DNA of 64,000 nt from G963669295 sp963669295 (GCA_963669295.1 OY769938.1:4960001-5024000), one strand, 5' to 3'; shown: positions 44,196 to 54,700, counted from the first letter of the stretch. The notes: generated by a model from the letters alone, not told the origin. A program made the numbers and translations.

Positions 44196-44362
44196 CGTCC
44201 TTGCGAGGAGCCCGAAGCGTCTGAGTGATTGCCGTAACAGCGTGTAGGCAATAGTATCGAAGACCGTAGGGCGACGAAGCAACCTCCCGATACGCATTTG
44301 CTGTATATCGGGAGGTTGCTTCGTTCGGTCTGACCACTCAGACACTCCTCCTCGCAAGGACG
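44196..44362. repeat. Inverted-repeat element with nested hairpin (MITE/REP-like)
   Basis: Outer arms cgtccttgcgagga (44196-44209) and tcctcgcaaggacg (44349-44362) are perfect 14-bp inverted repeats 167 bp apart. A nested perfect 18-bp hairpin, cgaagcaacctcccgata (44275-44292) and tatcgggaggttgcttcg (44306-44323), sits inside, and tctgagtg/cactcaga also pair. It encodes nothing. Fragments of the same family appear near 38756 and 42597. Confidence 0.8.
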
Positions 44363-44530
44363 TTGCGCTATTGGTGGAGTGGGGGAGTGTTTCCATTTAA
44401 AACAGGGGAGAGTATGTTGTATTTCTTTTTTTTGGGAGTAACATCATTAACTACAACCCCAATATTGAAGATGAGAAGGGGTATAGTACTGGTGATGTTT
44501 ATTTGTGTGTGATTGTGATTAAGAGGGAAA

Positions 44531-44597
44531 ATGTGAAAATTTCCACATCACCAATCTTCGCACGTGTAAATACTACATCTATGTTTTGTTATATTTG
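44531..44597 (+). promoter_or_regulatory. Palindrome and promoter box upstream of the Lamassu-like operon
   Basis: An 18-bp near-palindrome, ATGTGAAAATTTCCACAT (44531-44548, 16 of 18 positions symmetric), lies before the -7-like box TATATTTG (44590-44597, TAnnTTTG). The box is about 100 bp upstream of ATG 44696. The palindrome is a candidate operator; no regulator gene is adjacent, so control by a chromosomal factor is assumed. Confidence 0.45.
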
Positions 44598-44695
44598 GTA
44601 AATTAGCCTTCCAGAAATCAGTCCTAAACAAGCAAATTTGAATCTGCTTCAAACAACTGGGACAAATAAGGTTTCCGGTGGCTTTATCATTATAT

Positions 44696-45931
44696 ATGAA
44701 TGCAGGACCAGATACTACTTTAGCAAAAGGGGATCCCGGGGATGAGACACTCCGAAGGTATGATTTCCAAAAAGCTTATGCTGCAATTGTTGCGTTGGAG
44801 CTCCTAAAAAAAGATACAAAGACGATAGAAGTTTTTTGTGAGCAATTTGAAGACGTGCTTGTTAAATTGGAAAATGGAAAATTCGTTGGAATTCAAGTTA
44901 AGACCAAAGATCTCAATCTTGGAGCTTTTTCCAGTGGTGATGAACCAATTGTGAAATCGCTTACTCGCTTTGTAGAACTGGAGTTGTCCTTTCCAGGCTA
45001 CTTTGAACGATATACAATTGCAACGAACACTGGGTTCTCAGAAAAACCATTCAAGCATACGAATATCAAGTACTTGATTGAACTTGCCAAAAAGGGAAAT
45101 AAAGAAGACCTAATTAAGAATTATAGTTTAGGAAAAAAAATCATCACTAAAATTAGTGAAACCTGTGCCTGTGAGGTAGATGTAGTGATTTCCGTTCTAG
45201 CAAAATTATCGGTGCATCCAAAGTTTGCCAACCTTGAGAAAGCTCACCTTAATGTTATTGATGAACTGAGGCAAATTGATATTGCAAAAGGGCAAACCTA
45301 TGGTGTACTCGAATCAATATCAGAACGACTTTACACTCTAATATCTAAGGCTTCGGGCCTTAGTGAGTGTGGCAATGATGTAAGTGTTTATCTAAAGTCT
45401 GAATCTTCTGAGGATGCAAAAATCACATCTATTATCGAAGGAAAAAGAATTGGTAAGATTAAACTGCAAGAGTTAATTCAAAAGGAAATTGAAAATCCAG
45501 TGAGTCTTTTTTTAAAGGATAAACCAAGGATTGCAGATATGCCTCGAACTGAGGGAAAACTCGTTGTTAAAATGGATGCCGGCAAGATCAGCTCTGACAA
45601 CGTATCATTAGCGAAAGATCATAAATATTCAGCTGAAGCATACTTGATAAGTTGGCTACACAAACAATCTTCAAATTCAGCTGACAAAAAATACAATCAG
45701 ATTCGATTAGCAGTTAAAACAGAATGTATTGAAGCATATGATGATGAGAGAACAAACGATTCAGAGTTTGGCGAGGCCATGCTCAAGAATATTAGAAATA
45801 GGTTGCGAAATAGACGGAGGGAAGAACCAAAGACCTTTTTTGAGTGTGATTATGAGCACCTGATGGGAATGGTTGGAATACTTACTGAAGATTGTGAAGT
45901 ATGGTGGAGCGAAAAGTTCGAAATAGAATGA
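44696..45931 (+). CDS. Cap4/DUF4297-type dsDNA endonuclease, Lamassu/ABC-3C effector
   Basis: The 411-residue product has at its N-terminus a Cap4-like PD-(D/E)xK nuclease: GDPGDETLRRYDFQKAYAA (Glu17), CEQFEDV (about 48-54) and GIQVKT (Gln67-Lys69), the family's E...E/D-xxx-QxK pattern. The rest is helical with no clear domain, as in LmuA effectors. It should cut DNA when triggered by the ATPase partner encoded at 46473. A GTG at 44678 is possible; ATG 44696 (MNAGPDTT) fits the family. The next gene overlaps by 4 bp (ATGA). The operon is AT-richer than the flanking chromosome, suggesting horizontal transfer. Confidence 0.75.
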   Translation: MNAGPDTTLAKGDPGDETLRRYDFQKAYAAIVALELLKKDTKTIEVFCEQFEDVLVKLENGKFVGIQVKTKDLNLGAFSSGDEPIVKSLTRFVELELSFPGYFERYTIATNTGFSEKPFKHTNIKYLIELAKKGNKEDLIKNYSLGKKIITKISETCACEVDVVISVLAKLSVHPKFANLEKAHLNVIDELRQIDIAKGQTYGVLESISERLYTLISKASGLSECGNDVSVYLKSESSEDAKITSIIEGKRIGKIKLQELIQKEIENPVSLFLKDKPRIADMPRTEGKLVVKMDAGKISSDNVSLAKDHKYSAEAYLISWLHKQSSNSADKKYNQIRLAVKTECIEAYDDERTNDSEFGEAMLKNIRNRLRNRRREEPKTFFECDYEHLMGMVGILTEDCEVWWSEKFEIE

Positions 45932-46476
45932 ATGCTTTTGAATATATATTATATATTGAAAAGGATGAGCAGTCTCATTTAGGACGATTGCTTATTCTCG
46001 TAAATACATTTGCTCGTACTGACGGCACACACGAAATCAAAGGGTTGACCAAATTGGCCAAGCTTGATTTTTTACTTAGGTATCCAGTATATCTTGAACG
46101 AGCATTAAACCAAATTAACAAGAATCCAGATAGGGCAGAGGTAAAGCCACACGAGCGGGAAAGTGTTGAATCTAAAATGGTTCGATTCAAATATGGCCCA
46201 TGGGATTTTCGATACCGAAAATACATCAATTTGTTAATAGCAAAAGGGTTAATCTATATTAGATCAGAGGGGCGAGCGGTACATATTGGTATTACCGATA
46301 CTGGGAGACAAACCGCAGCAAAGCTTTTGAAGGACGATGCCCACCAAGACACAATGATGCGTGCACGTTTGATTAGACAACATTTTGACAGATCAGCAAC
46401 TAATTTAATGAACTTTATCTATGGAACATTTCCTGAAATTGGAACAATGCAATACGGAAAGGAAATAGCATTATGA
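45928..46476 (+). CDS. ABC-three-component middle component (LmuC-like)
   Basis: The 182-residue protein looks like the winged-helix 'middle component' of ABC-three-component systems: MNAFEYILYIEKDEQSHLGR, TKLAKLDFLLRYPVYLERAL, and a wing-like IYIRSEGRAVHIGITDTGRQ. In Lamassu systems the equivalent (LmuC) bridges the SMC ATPase and the effector. An upstream ATG (45901) is in frame, but 45928 overlaps the effector's TGA as ATGA and is preferred. It overlaps the ATPase gene by 4 bp in the same way. Confidence 0.7.
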   Translation: MNAFEYILYIEKDEQSHLGRLLILVNTFARTDGTHEIKGLTKLAKLDFLLRYPVYLERALNQINKNPDRAEVKPHERESVESKMVRFKYGPWDFRYRKYINLLIAKGLIYIRSEGRAVHIGITDTGRQTAAKLLKDDAHQDTMMRARLIRQHFDRSATNLMNFIYGTFPEIGTMQYGKEIAL

Positions 46477-48413
46477 AGATAGTTTTAAACTCACTTGTTC
46501 TGCAATGTAGAGAAGATCGTATATCAATAAATCTTTCTCATCAAATCTCTTTTTTTCATGGTCAAATTGGCTCAGGAAAATCCTCTATTGTTCGATTGAT
46601 CGATTTCACGTTGGGAGGAAAGTTAGAGTATACACCAGCGATTCAGCAAGAGTTAGTGACAGCAACCCTTAATGTGAAAATTGGTGAGTTTGATGTAATA
46701 CTTGAAAGACAACTTGATTCAAGTGTAGTTCAGGTTACTTGGAAAAACGATCAGGAGCAAGCAGCAACTGTATTAGCACCAATAAAGCGATCTGAAAATC
46801 CCATATGGGAAAATACGATATATAGCTTAAGTGATTTGTTGTTTCACCTTATGGGCATGAAGCCAATAATGGCTAGGAAGAGTAAATTGCAAGAAGACAC
46901 AAAGATGATTCGAGTTAGCTTTAGGGACTTCATGTGGTATTGTTATTTGGATCAGGATCACTTGGACTCGTCTTTTTTTCGGCTAGACGATACATTTAAG
47001 GCCAATAAGTCTAAAGATGTGATGCGGTTCGTTGTTGGATATCATTCTGAAAAATTAAGCCGTCTTGAAACAGACCTCATTGAAAAAAGGGAAGAGAGAA
47101 ATGTTACCATTAATTCCGCGAGAGAACTTAGAACATTTCTGAAGAGATTGGGCTTTGAATCTGTGGGCGAGGTGGAGCAAAGAATAAAAAAGACCGAGCA
47201 AAAACTTATCTCTGCAAGGCAGCGTAGAGTTCAATTGCAAAGAAATTATAAAGACGAAACACATATAGGTGATAATATTAGGCAAAATCTGCGACAACTT
47301 ACTCGTAAATTGGATGAAGAAGAAACAGCGATTGAAGATTTAAAATTAAGAATTGAAGAGCAAACTTCTCTTCGCTCAGAGCTACTAAGTTCAAAATTTA
47401 AGCTTGCTAGATCTATTTCAATAGCTAGCGTACTAGACAATGTTAAGTTCGATCTTTGCCCTAGCTGTGGTTTAGATATATCTAAGCGAGTCACAAAATC
47501 AGATGAATGTTATCTATGCCATAGTGATACTAAATTAGCTAGTAATAAACAACCACTAGAAATTGAAGGTATAAGACTAGATATTGACTCTAGAATTGAA
47601 GATCTTGAAAATTCAATTGACATCCATAAAAAGTCGTACAGACGGCAACAAAAGCTAGTTAAAAAGTTAAGAGATGCGAAACAAAACATGGACAAACGGT
47701 TAGATGAAGAATTAAAAAATTATGACTCAGCTTACCTTGCTAGTTTTCGACAAGTTGATAGGGAAGTGGCGCGATTTGAAGAACGCTTGAGAGGACAAAA
47801 ACGAATGAAGGAGTTACCTTATGAAATTGAGCGATTAGATAAGAAAGTAGGGACACTTACAGGTGACATTGAATCATTAAATCGAAGAATTGTTGAAGAA
47901 AAGGGGAAGCTAAAGCATGCTGATAGCCTTATTCAAGAATTAGAAGAATTATTCAAGGATACTTTAGTGACAGTAGGTTTCCCCGGGGTTTCCAATCGTG
48001 ATAAGGTTGAGATAAATCGTACAACTTGGAATGTGTCTATTTATCCCTATCAAACTCCAGATCAAAGCTGGGGGTTTGATCATGCTGGTAGTGGAGGTAA
48101 AAAAACATTATTTAATGTGAGCTATTTATTAGCTGTACATCAGCTTGCTGAAGCTAATAAACTACCCTTGCCAAATCTGATAATCATAGATACACCAATG
48201 AAAAACATAGGTGAAGATAAGAACGAAGATATATTCCAGAAGTTCTACGAACATTTGTATTTTCTAGCCGATGGTCCATTGTCAAACACTCGATTTGTCA
48301 TTATCGATAAGGACTTTATTTTGCCTTCAATTGAAGTTGATCTTTACGAACGTTTTATGACGCCTGATGACTCCAATAATCCCCCTTTAATACCTTATTA
48401 TACGGGACCGTAA
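46473..48413 (+). CDS. SMC/Rad50-like ATPase with zinc hook (LmuB-like)
   Basis: The 646-residue protein has Walker A FFHGQIGSGKSS (about 27-38), two long coiled-coil arms (roughly 195-330 and 360-500) joined at a four-cysteine hook (CPSC about 329-332, CYLC about 346-349), an ABC signature region GSGGKKTLFNVSY (about 537), and Walker B NLIIIDTPM (about 568). This is the LmuB/ABC-3C ATPase layout, a short Rad50-like protein that senses DNA ends or foreign replicons and releases the effector. It overlaps both neighbours (4 bp and 1 bp), so the four genes are strictly co-expressed. Confidence 0.82.
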   Translation: MKIVLNSLVLQCREDRISINLSHQISFFHGQIGSGKSSIVRLIDFTLGGKLEYTPAIQQELVTATLNVKIGEFDVILERQLDSSVVQVTWKNDQEQAATVLAPIKRSENPIWENTIYSLSDLLFHLMGMKPIMARKSKLQEDTKMIRVSFRDFMWYCYLDQDHLDSSFFRLDDTFKANKSKDVMRFVVGYHSEKLSRLETDLIEKREERNVTINSARELRTFLKRLGFESVGEVEQRIKKTEQKLISARQRRVQLQRNYKDETHIGDNIRQNLRQLTRKLDEEETAIEDLKLRIEEQTSLRSELLSSKFKLARSISIASVLDNVKFDLCPSCGLDISKRVTKSDECYLCHSDTKLASNKQPLEIEGIRLDIDSRIEDLENSIDIHKKSYRRQQKLVKKLRDAKQNMDKRLDEELKNYDSAYLASFRQVDREVARFEERLRGQKRMKELPYEIERLDKKVGTLTGDIESLNRRIVEEKGKLKHADSLIQELEELFKDTLVTVGFPGVSNRDKVEINRTTWNVSIYPYQTPDQSWGFDHAGSGGKKTLFNVSYLLAVHQLAEANKLPLPNLIIIDTPMKNIGEDKNEDIFQKFYEHLYFLADGPLSNTRFVIIDKDFILPSIEVDLYERFMTPDDSNNPPLIPYYTGP

Positions 48414-49666
48414 TGCCTAAATATATCTTCCTTGATACAAACAATTGGATTTATTTATCCAATGGATTCAACATCCTGTCCAAAAAACACGACGAACTCC
48501 ATTTTAAGTTATTCGATTTTGTTTGCAAGCACACCGCAAATGGCAATTTGATATTCTTAGTGAATGATATTGTGATTGAGGAGTGGGATAGAAATAAAGA
48601 ACACACAGAAAGTCAAATTAAGCAACTAAATAATAAGTTGACTAACTATCTTAACATATTAGATAATCTAAAATCAACTATTGGAGATGAGGATGGCAGT
48701 ATTGATGAATTAAAACAAAAAGCGACAACGGAAATTGAATCACGAATTGATAAACACAAGCAACACATTAATGAAGTAGAGGATTTTTTAAAGAATAAAA
48801 CAGAGAGGGTTGAAGTTAGTTTGGATATAAAAGGAGAAGCGGCAGACATGGCCGTTAAGAAAAAAGCTCCTTTTATTGGAGAAAAGAAAAACAGCATGGC
48901 TGATGCTTTAATTCTTTTAAGCTCGATTGATCACATAAAAAAGAGTTTAGGGACACCTTTATTTCCCCTAGATTCAGACGATGAGGAAGAAGCTATTTAC
49001 CCTGAATCATATTTTGTTTCTAGTAACAAAGGAGACTTTAGCGACCCAAATAATTCTGAGAAAATACATTGTGACTTAGAACCAGTACTTAAAACCACAG
49101 GTACAAGTTATTATTACACATTTGCTCAATTGGTTCGATTGATTGAGGCTGAGTTCTTTAGCAGGGAGGAGGAGGAACGACTTGCTCAAGAACATGATGA
49201 ACATTACACTTCTTGTGATTTTTGCGATCAACCTTACGAAAGTGTTTACATATCAGACCCATTCTTTGTTCCTGATGAAAATAAAATAAAAACGGATGAT
49301 ACTCAATTAGAGTTATCTTATAAAGGAACAGATGGAGTTAAGAAGCCTAAACAACAACAAAAAGATTTTGAATCGGAGATTAGAGAAGCACGTTGTAATT
49401 ACTGTAGTGCAGAAAACATAGTATGTGAATGTGGAGAATTTACTTTCATAGAGGAATATAACAAGGCTTTTGAATGTAAAGGTGAATGTGGAAATTTCTT
49501 CATTGCTAATGCCGATATAGATCGAAAAGGACTTGTTCATAGTATAGATTATGAAATATTAAAAAGCCCGATAGTTTGTCAGAAATGTGGAAGAGGTAAT
49601 GTGCCAATGTTTAGAGATACAGATTTATGTGAAGGATGCGAAAACTTTTACTCATATGAAAACTGA
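48413..49666 (+). CDS. PIN-domain nuclease with C-terminal zinc ribbons
   Basis: The 417-residue protein begins with a PIN-like domain: MPKYIFLDTNNWIYL (Asp8), VNDIVIEEWDRN (Glu56/57), NSMADALILL (Asp about 164) and SSNKGDFSD, which supply the usual acidic metal site; a charged coiled coil (about 65-130) interrupts it. The C-terminal part has Cys pairs (CDFC, CNYC, CECG, CKGECG, CQKCG, CEGC) forming two or three zinc ribbons. PIN proteins cut RNA. Its ATG shares a base with the ATPase's TAA, so it is a fourth component of the Lamassu-like operon, which normally has three. Confidence 0.7.
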   Translation: MPKYIFLDTNNWIYLSNGFNILSKKHDELHFKLFDFVCKHTANGNLIFLVNDIVIEEWDRNKEHTESQIKQLNNKLTNYLNILDNLKSTIGDEDGSIDELKQKATTEIESRIDKHKQHINEVEDFLKNKTERVEVSLDIKGEAADMAVKKKAPFIGEKKNSMADALILLSSIDHIKKSLGTPLFPLDSDDEEEAIYPESYFVSSNKGDFSDPNNSEKIHCDLEPVLKTTGTSYYYTFAQLVRLIEAEFFSREEEERLAQEHDEHYTSCDFCDQPYESVYISDPFFVPDENKIKTDDTQLELSYKGTDGVKKPKQQQKDFESEIREARCNYCSAENIVCECGEFTFIEEYNKAFECKGECGNFFIANADIDRKGLVHSIDYEILKSPIVCQKCGRGNVPMFRDTDLCEGCENFYSYEN

Positions 49667-50291
49667 ATCTTCAATTATTATGTTAAATAGAGTGTGAAGC
49701 GCGTTGACACAAAGAAAATACGGGCCAGCGAGGGCGTGTATTGGCGTTTAGAGTGATAATAAGGGAGTGCCCGAAGCTTATTTTCTTCTTGATCTTTTGG
49801 CCTAAAAACTCAATCCCGTCAAGTTTCTCCCAAAAACCCTAATTCCTGAGAACCCCATAAAAACATAATCCTGTACAGTTTATCGTACACACGAAATTTC
49901 AACTCTTTGAGAATCTCCCTGAATTTCCAAACCAACCCAAATTTCCTGTATACGAGAATTTGAATCCAGAAAAACCACCCCTCAAAATTCCCCCCAACCC
50001 AACAACAGTTTGCTTGGTTTAAACTTTGGCAATATTCCTAAATGTACTTTCTTCCTAAAATAGATACTCTAAACAATTAAATCCGTATAATTACGTATTT
50101 TATGGAGGCGCTAAAATTGCTAAACTTCGGTTTGCTTTCCTAAAGCCACAAGAACTAAATGAATTATATGTTTTGAGAGGATAAACAAAGAGTAGGGCAG
50201 GGTGCTTACTACTTCAAAATAGGGGCTTGTTGCAACTTCTACAAATAAAAGAATGGTGTTAGGCATTGTTAAGTCCTTATAACATATTAAC
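49667..50291 (+). other. Intergenic, AT-rich, no gene
   Basis: About 625 bp between the PIN gene and the AAA+ gene. It holds no credible reading frame. It contains a short stretch (cttattttcttcttgatctt, 49767-49790) similar in style to one at 61678-61695, and cctgtaca.ttta.cgtacacacga at 49870-49895, which recurs at 61872-61897. Repeated ttcctg/aattt words around 49840-49990 look like eroded repeats. Confidence 0.5.
49867..49899. repeat. 33-bp direct repeat, left copy (possible island boundary)
   Basis: The core cctgtacagtttatcgtaca (continuing cacgaa) matches 61872-61897 at 24 of 26 positions, same orientation. The inner part tgtaca-N7-cgtaca is semi-symmetric. The two copies enclose about 12 kb with the AAA+/toxin, RadC/LexA and TIR genes. 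Confidence 0.5.
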
Positions 50292-51728
50292 ATGACACAA
50301 GAAATAGTCAAAAAAAAGAAAAAACAAGCAGTTGAGGTACTAACCGCTCATCATTCAGCAAGTAACACTAATGGTACAGAAATTGACATTAGAGGTTTAC
50401 AAGCAGAACTTAACTGGTTAACTCAAATCATAGGACACAGCACCAGAGCTTATGTTAATAATATTCCTTTTGATCATTCTCTTTTAGAGTTAATTGAATT
50501 GAAACAGGGACCATATTCAAACTTAATTCAGCAATTCAATTTTAGCTTGGCGGAAAGGGTTACACTGGCACTTGCCATACTGGTTAACATAAAGCCTGAG
50601 GTGTTTGATTGTTTTTTAACAGCGAACCCAGATACAGGGAAGCCTTTTCGTGAATACGGAGGAATCATTAATAAAAACACCTTTCAATTTCAACCAACAT
50701 TACGAACAGCTCTTTTTTTGCTTTCGGGGGGGAATAGCGAGCAGTTCATTCATTATCAAAATAGATTAAGGTCAAACAATAGGTTGTTTACAGAACAAAT
50801 TGTAAACCTCTATTCCGTAGACGAGCATCAAAACTATTTACCCGACAGCCTTATACAGTTAGATTCAGCTTACACAGATTACCTACTGGTAGGCGATGTT
50901 CCTCGATTAGATTCAGGAAGTAACTTCCCTGCCAAACTATTGGAAACCAATAAAACCTTTGATGATTTAGTATTAAGAGACAGTGCTAAGCAGCAGCTTC
51001 AGCCAGCATTAAACTATGTAAAAGTACAGCAAGAACTGTATGCAGACGAGAAAGTGAGTAGAAAGGTAAACAAAGGATTTGTTCTATTACTGTATGGTCC
51101 GCCGGGCACTGGAAAAACATTAACGGCATCCATTATAGGCAATGAACTCAATACACAGGTCTATCAAATCGATTCCTCGCTTGTTGTATCGAAGTATATT
51201 GGGGAAACAGAAAAGAATTTAGAGCGGGTTTTTAGCAGGCTTGAGGGCAAAAACTGCATCTTATTTTTTGATGAAGCGGATGCTATGTTTGGAAAACGAA
51301 CGGAGGTGTTGGATTCTAAAGACAGATATGCTAACCAGGGGGTGTCTTACTTGCTTCAGCGCATGGAGAAATTCGATGGGCTCATTATTCTGGCCACAAA
51401 TTATGAACAAAATTTTGATGATGCCTTTAAGCGAAGAATTCTTACAAAAATACACATTGGCAGACCAGGAGTAGAAGAAAGAATACAACTTTGGAACAAT
51501 GCACTTCCTGATGGTTATTCCTATCAATCCGAAACATACGTTAATGCCATGTCCAACCATTTTGATTTTACCGGAGCAAATATATCTGTCGTTGTAAAGA
51601 TGAGTATTGAAAAGGCTTTTTCGGAAGGTGCCAATATTCTCACTTCAGAATTAATGAATCCGTTTTTGGAGATTGTGGGTAGGGAAGTGACTGGGTCGAA
51701 CTACCGGCCGTTAATTTTTAAAGGATAA
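50292..51728 (+). CDS. AAA+ ATPase of extracellular contractile injection system type
   Basis: The 478-residue protein has an N-terminal region (ERVTLALAILVNIKPEVFDCF, FREYGG, FQPTLRTALFLLSGG) characteristic of the AAA+ ATPases of extracellular contractile injection systems, and a C-terminal AAA+ module with Walker A YGPPGTGKT (269-276), Walker B LFFDEAD (about 324) and sensor/arginine region ATNYEQNFDDAFKRR. In known systems it helps assemble or load the particle. No sheath, tube or baseplate genes are in the window, so it is an orphan here. The toxin gene starts 4 bp after its stop, pointing to a joint function. Confidence 0.82.
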   Translation: MTQEIVKKKKKQAVEVLTAHHSASNTNGTEIDIRGLQAELNWLTQIIGHSTRAYVNNIPFDHSLLELIELKQGPYSNLIQQFNFSLAERVTLALAILVNIKPEVFDCFLTANPDTGKPFREYGGIINKNTFQFQPTLRTALFLLSGGNSEQFIHYQNRLRSNNRLFTEQIVNLYSVDEHQNYLPDSLIQLDSAYTDYLLVGDVPRLDSGSNFPAKLLETNKTFDDLVLRDSAKQQLQPALNYVKVQQELYADEKVSRKVNKGFVLLLYGPPGTGKTLTASIIGNELNTQVYQIDSSLVVSKYIGETEKNLERVFSRLEGKNCILFFDEADAMFGKRTEVLDSKDRYANQGVSYLLQRMEKFDGLIILATNYEQNFDDAFKRRILTKIHIGRPGVEERIQLWNNALPDGYSYQSETYVNAMSNHFDFTGANISVVVKMSIEKAFSEGANILTSELMNPFLEIVGREVTGSNYRPLIFKG

Positions 51729-51732
51729 AACT

Positions 51733-54700
51733 GTGAGTGAATTTGAGTTGCCATCTGGACCAACATTTGATGAGGGGCAGTTTACTCTTGATGACCTCCA
51801 ATTAATTATAGGTGAGGCCTTAATCGTTGGAAAAACTAACGACAACGGAAATCAAAATTATACTAAAGAGCATAAAAGGCTTGCGAAACGAGTGTATGAG
51901 GAACTCGTTATTCACGGGAATACTGAGGAGCTGTTTCATCTTCTACGTCAAATTGGACCGGAAAACAAGTGGAAGGTTAACAAAGCATACAAAGCCCTGT
52001 ACGGTAAGAGTCGAAAAATCAATAACATGTTCGACGATTTTTATAAGGAACTGGATGCTATTGACCTTTTTATTGCAATGGAGCTGCTCGGAATGGACAT
52101 CGAAGCGTCTATGCGTAAGAGAGGGAAGTTGATGGATAAAGCGGAGAGAGATTGGGACGTAAATAGTCCTGAATATACAGTAAATGTCACTCTCAGTAGG
52201 GATGTAGCTGAAGGAGATCCGGAGGCATCAGCAATGTATGATACCATGCAAGCAGGTTTTGCTTCACACGTAACTGATCCTGCGCAGCTTTATAAGGCTT
52301 CTCATTCTCTGGTTTGGAAAGGCACATTTGCTGCGAGGAAAAAGGGCAGCACCTTTGAGACAGAGATGAGCATTGGGAATATTAAAATAGCACTCAAAGC
52401 TATGTTCGATAGAAATCAGCTCTCGCAGGATCTAATAGAAACATATATTGGTGCAAAACAACGAAATTCTGGAATTGAGAAATTAATGCCAGTGTTAAAA
52501 AGAGTAGATGATCTCACGAATACACAAGCAGAATTGCTGCGTCGTTACTATCCAGCGTTTCAAGAAAGTCGAACATCGCTTAGTAAACCTGTAGGTATTC
52601 TTGATCATGAAAGAACAGCTACTTTGCAAGCGAATTTCGATATGATCTATTACAACCTTTGGTCCGTTAAGGATGATGCTGAAGGATTGATGCGAGCTCT
52701 TGCTCGAAAAACTGGAGCACTTGAGACCCTGGTAATGAAAGAAGACCCAGAGGCAGAGACTTTGTTGCAGGAAATTGCCATAGACGTTCAAACTCAAGCA
52801 TTAATTAAAGGATGGAAACCAGAAAACTATGAAAAACATCCAGAGGTAGTCCGTTACGTATCTCAGTTTCAGATAAAGGCACTTGGTAAGGCTTTTGAAA
52901 TGCTCGCTGAGAATGAAAGTGAAGTCGAAAAAGAGTATTGGAAATACAAGAAAAATCCAGACAAACTTGAGTCGCTTGTAAAACTCATAAAAAAGGAGAA
53001 AAGTCGATTAAAGGCACCAAAGAAAAAAGATCTTGAGGGTGTTAGGACATTAATTACGAGTCATCCTACATCGAAGCTAAACAATGTAGGAGTTACTGAA
53101 GATGAATTGAAGGCAATTGCCGCGCGCTACAACATTGATGCAGAAACTTACAGTAGTATAATGCACCCCAGGCAAGCCGCGGTTATTGATTGGCATGGCA
53201 ACTCTGGAACAGAAAAAGAACCAGCGCGAGATGCTCCGGAAAAAATTCCAGGGAGAGTAGCAAACCTGGATTTCTATGGTTTGATTGGTATTAAGGGATT
53301 TCTTACTGAATACCTACTTCTCTATAAGCAAAAGGTTGGGAAAAATAAGAACTATACAATTGCGAATGCAGCCAATGATGTAGATAATAAATACGGAATG
53401 AAAGCAGCACTTGCGAATTTCGAAAAGGGAATAGCAAACTTGCAGGAGGCTGGTGTAGAAGATGAGTACAAAGTACTTCGTGATTTGACATTCGACTACC
53501 AAAAGATTAGTAAAATGTCTACGAGTGAGGCTAAAACAGCTATTCTCGAAGGCTTAAAAGAGAAAAAAGACAACGCAAGGGAAGTTCGTGATGAGTTAAC
53601 TTCCAATCCTGATAAAATTTGGGAAATGGTACCTGTGATCAACATGACTCAAATGCAGTTGGGTCATAATCAAGGATATCTTGCCCAAGTTATTGAAATG
53701 CGCATGAAAGACCACCAGGATTCTAAATTCTGGACGGATATTGCGTTAGGAGCGTTAGGGTTAGTGCTCGGAATTGCAGGGCTATTCACGGGTGGGCTGA
53801 CTACCGTTGCAGGGGTGGCATTGCTTACTGGGTCCATAGCACTTTCTGCGTTTGAGATATATAGAGCAGCAAATGAGAGAGGTGTGAATGAGGCGATTTC
53901 GAATACGGCTCTTAACGAAATGAACGAGCTGGGGGATCTTGATCAAAGTTGGCTGGGAGTTGTATTGGCTGTTGTAGGTTTAGGCTTTGATCTATTCTCT
54001 GTAATCAAAGGATTGAAGTTGGTCGGGGAACTTAAGGATTTTAATAAAGCCTTACCAACATCTATAAAGACGCTTCACGAGACCTTGGAAGTGGAATCGA
54101 AACTCGGCTATTCATTGGAGAAATTCCAGAAAATCATTGCTGAATCCGTCAGTGACAAAAGCGCCATCAAGATGCTGGGTGATACAAAGTTCAAAACTTC
54201 AATGATGAATGCTTTTGGAATAGCTTTCGAAGATATTCCAGGGGTAGTTTCAGCAGGATTGGCACAAGTGAAGCACACCTCTCCAAAGCTCTTTGAACGT
54301 TTGATGACCAAAGGTGTTGATGTGCTTACACTAAACAAAATAGCAACAAGTTCGATTGTCAACCCTAAGATAGGAATGGCACTGGAGGAACTCTCATCGC
54401 TACTTCCGAAAACGGATGACTTCATTACAATTACGGCTGCTGTTTTCAAAAATCAAGGTACTGGAGTCCATGACCTACACATTGTATTGCAGTCTATTTC
54501 GAAAAATGCCAAGGGTAATCAGCATTTCCTTCGAAGAATTATGCTAGATCCTGAATTGCAATCGAAGATTGTAGCAGATGCTGCTGATGGTAATGGAAAT
54601 AGACTATACGAACTTTACCTCGAATTTCTGAAAAAGGAAAGCCGTAATGCACAATTGGCTGATGGAGACTTCAAACGATTCCTCCACTTGGAAGAAGAAG

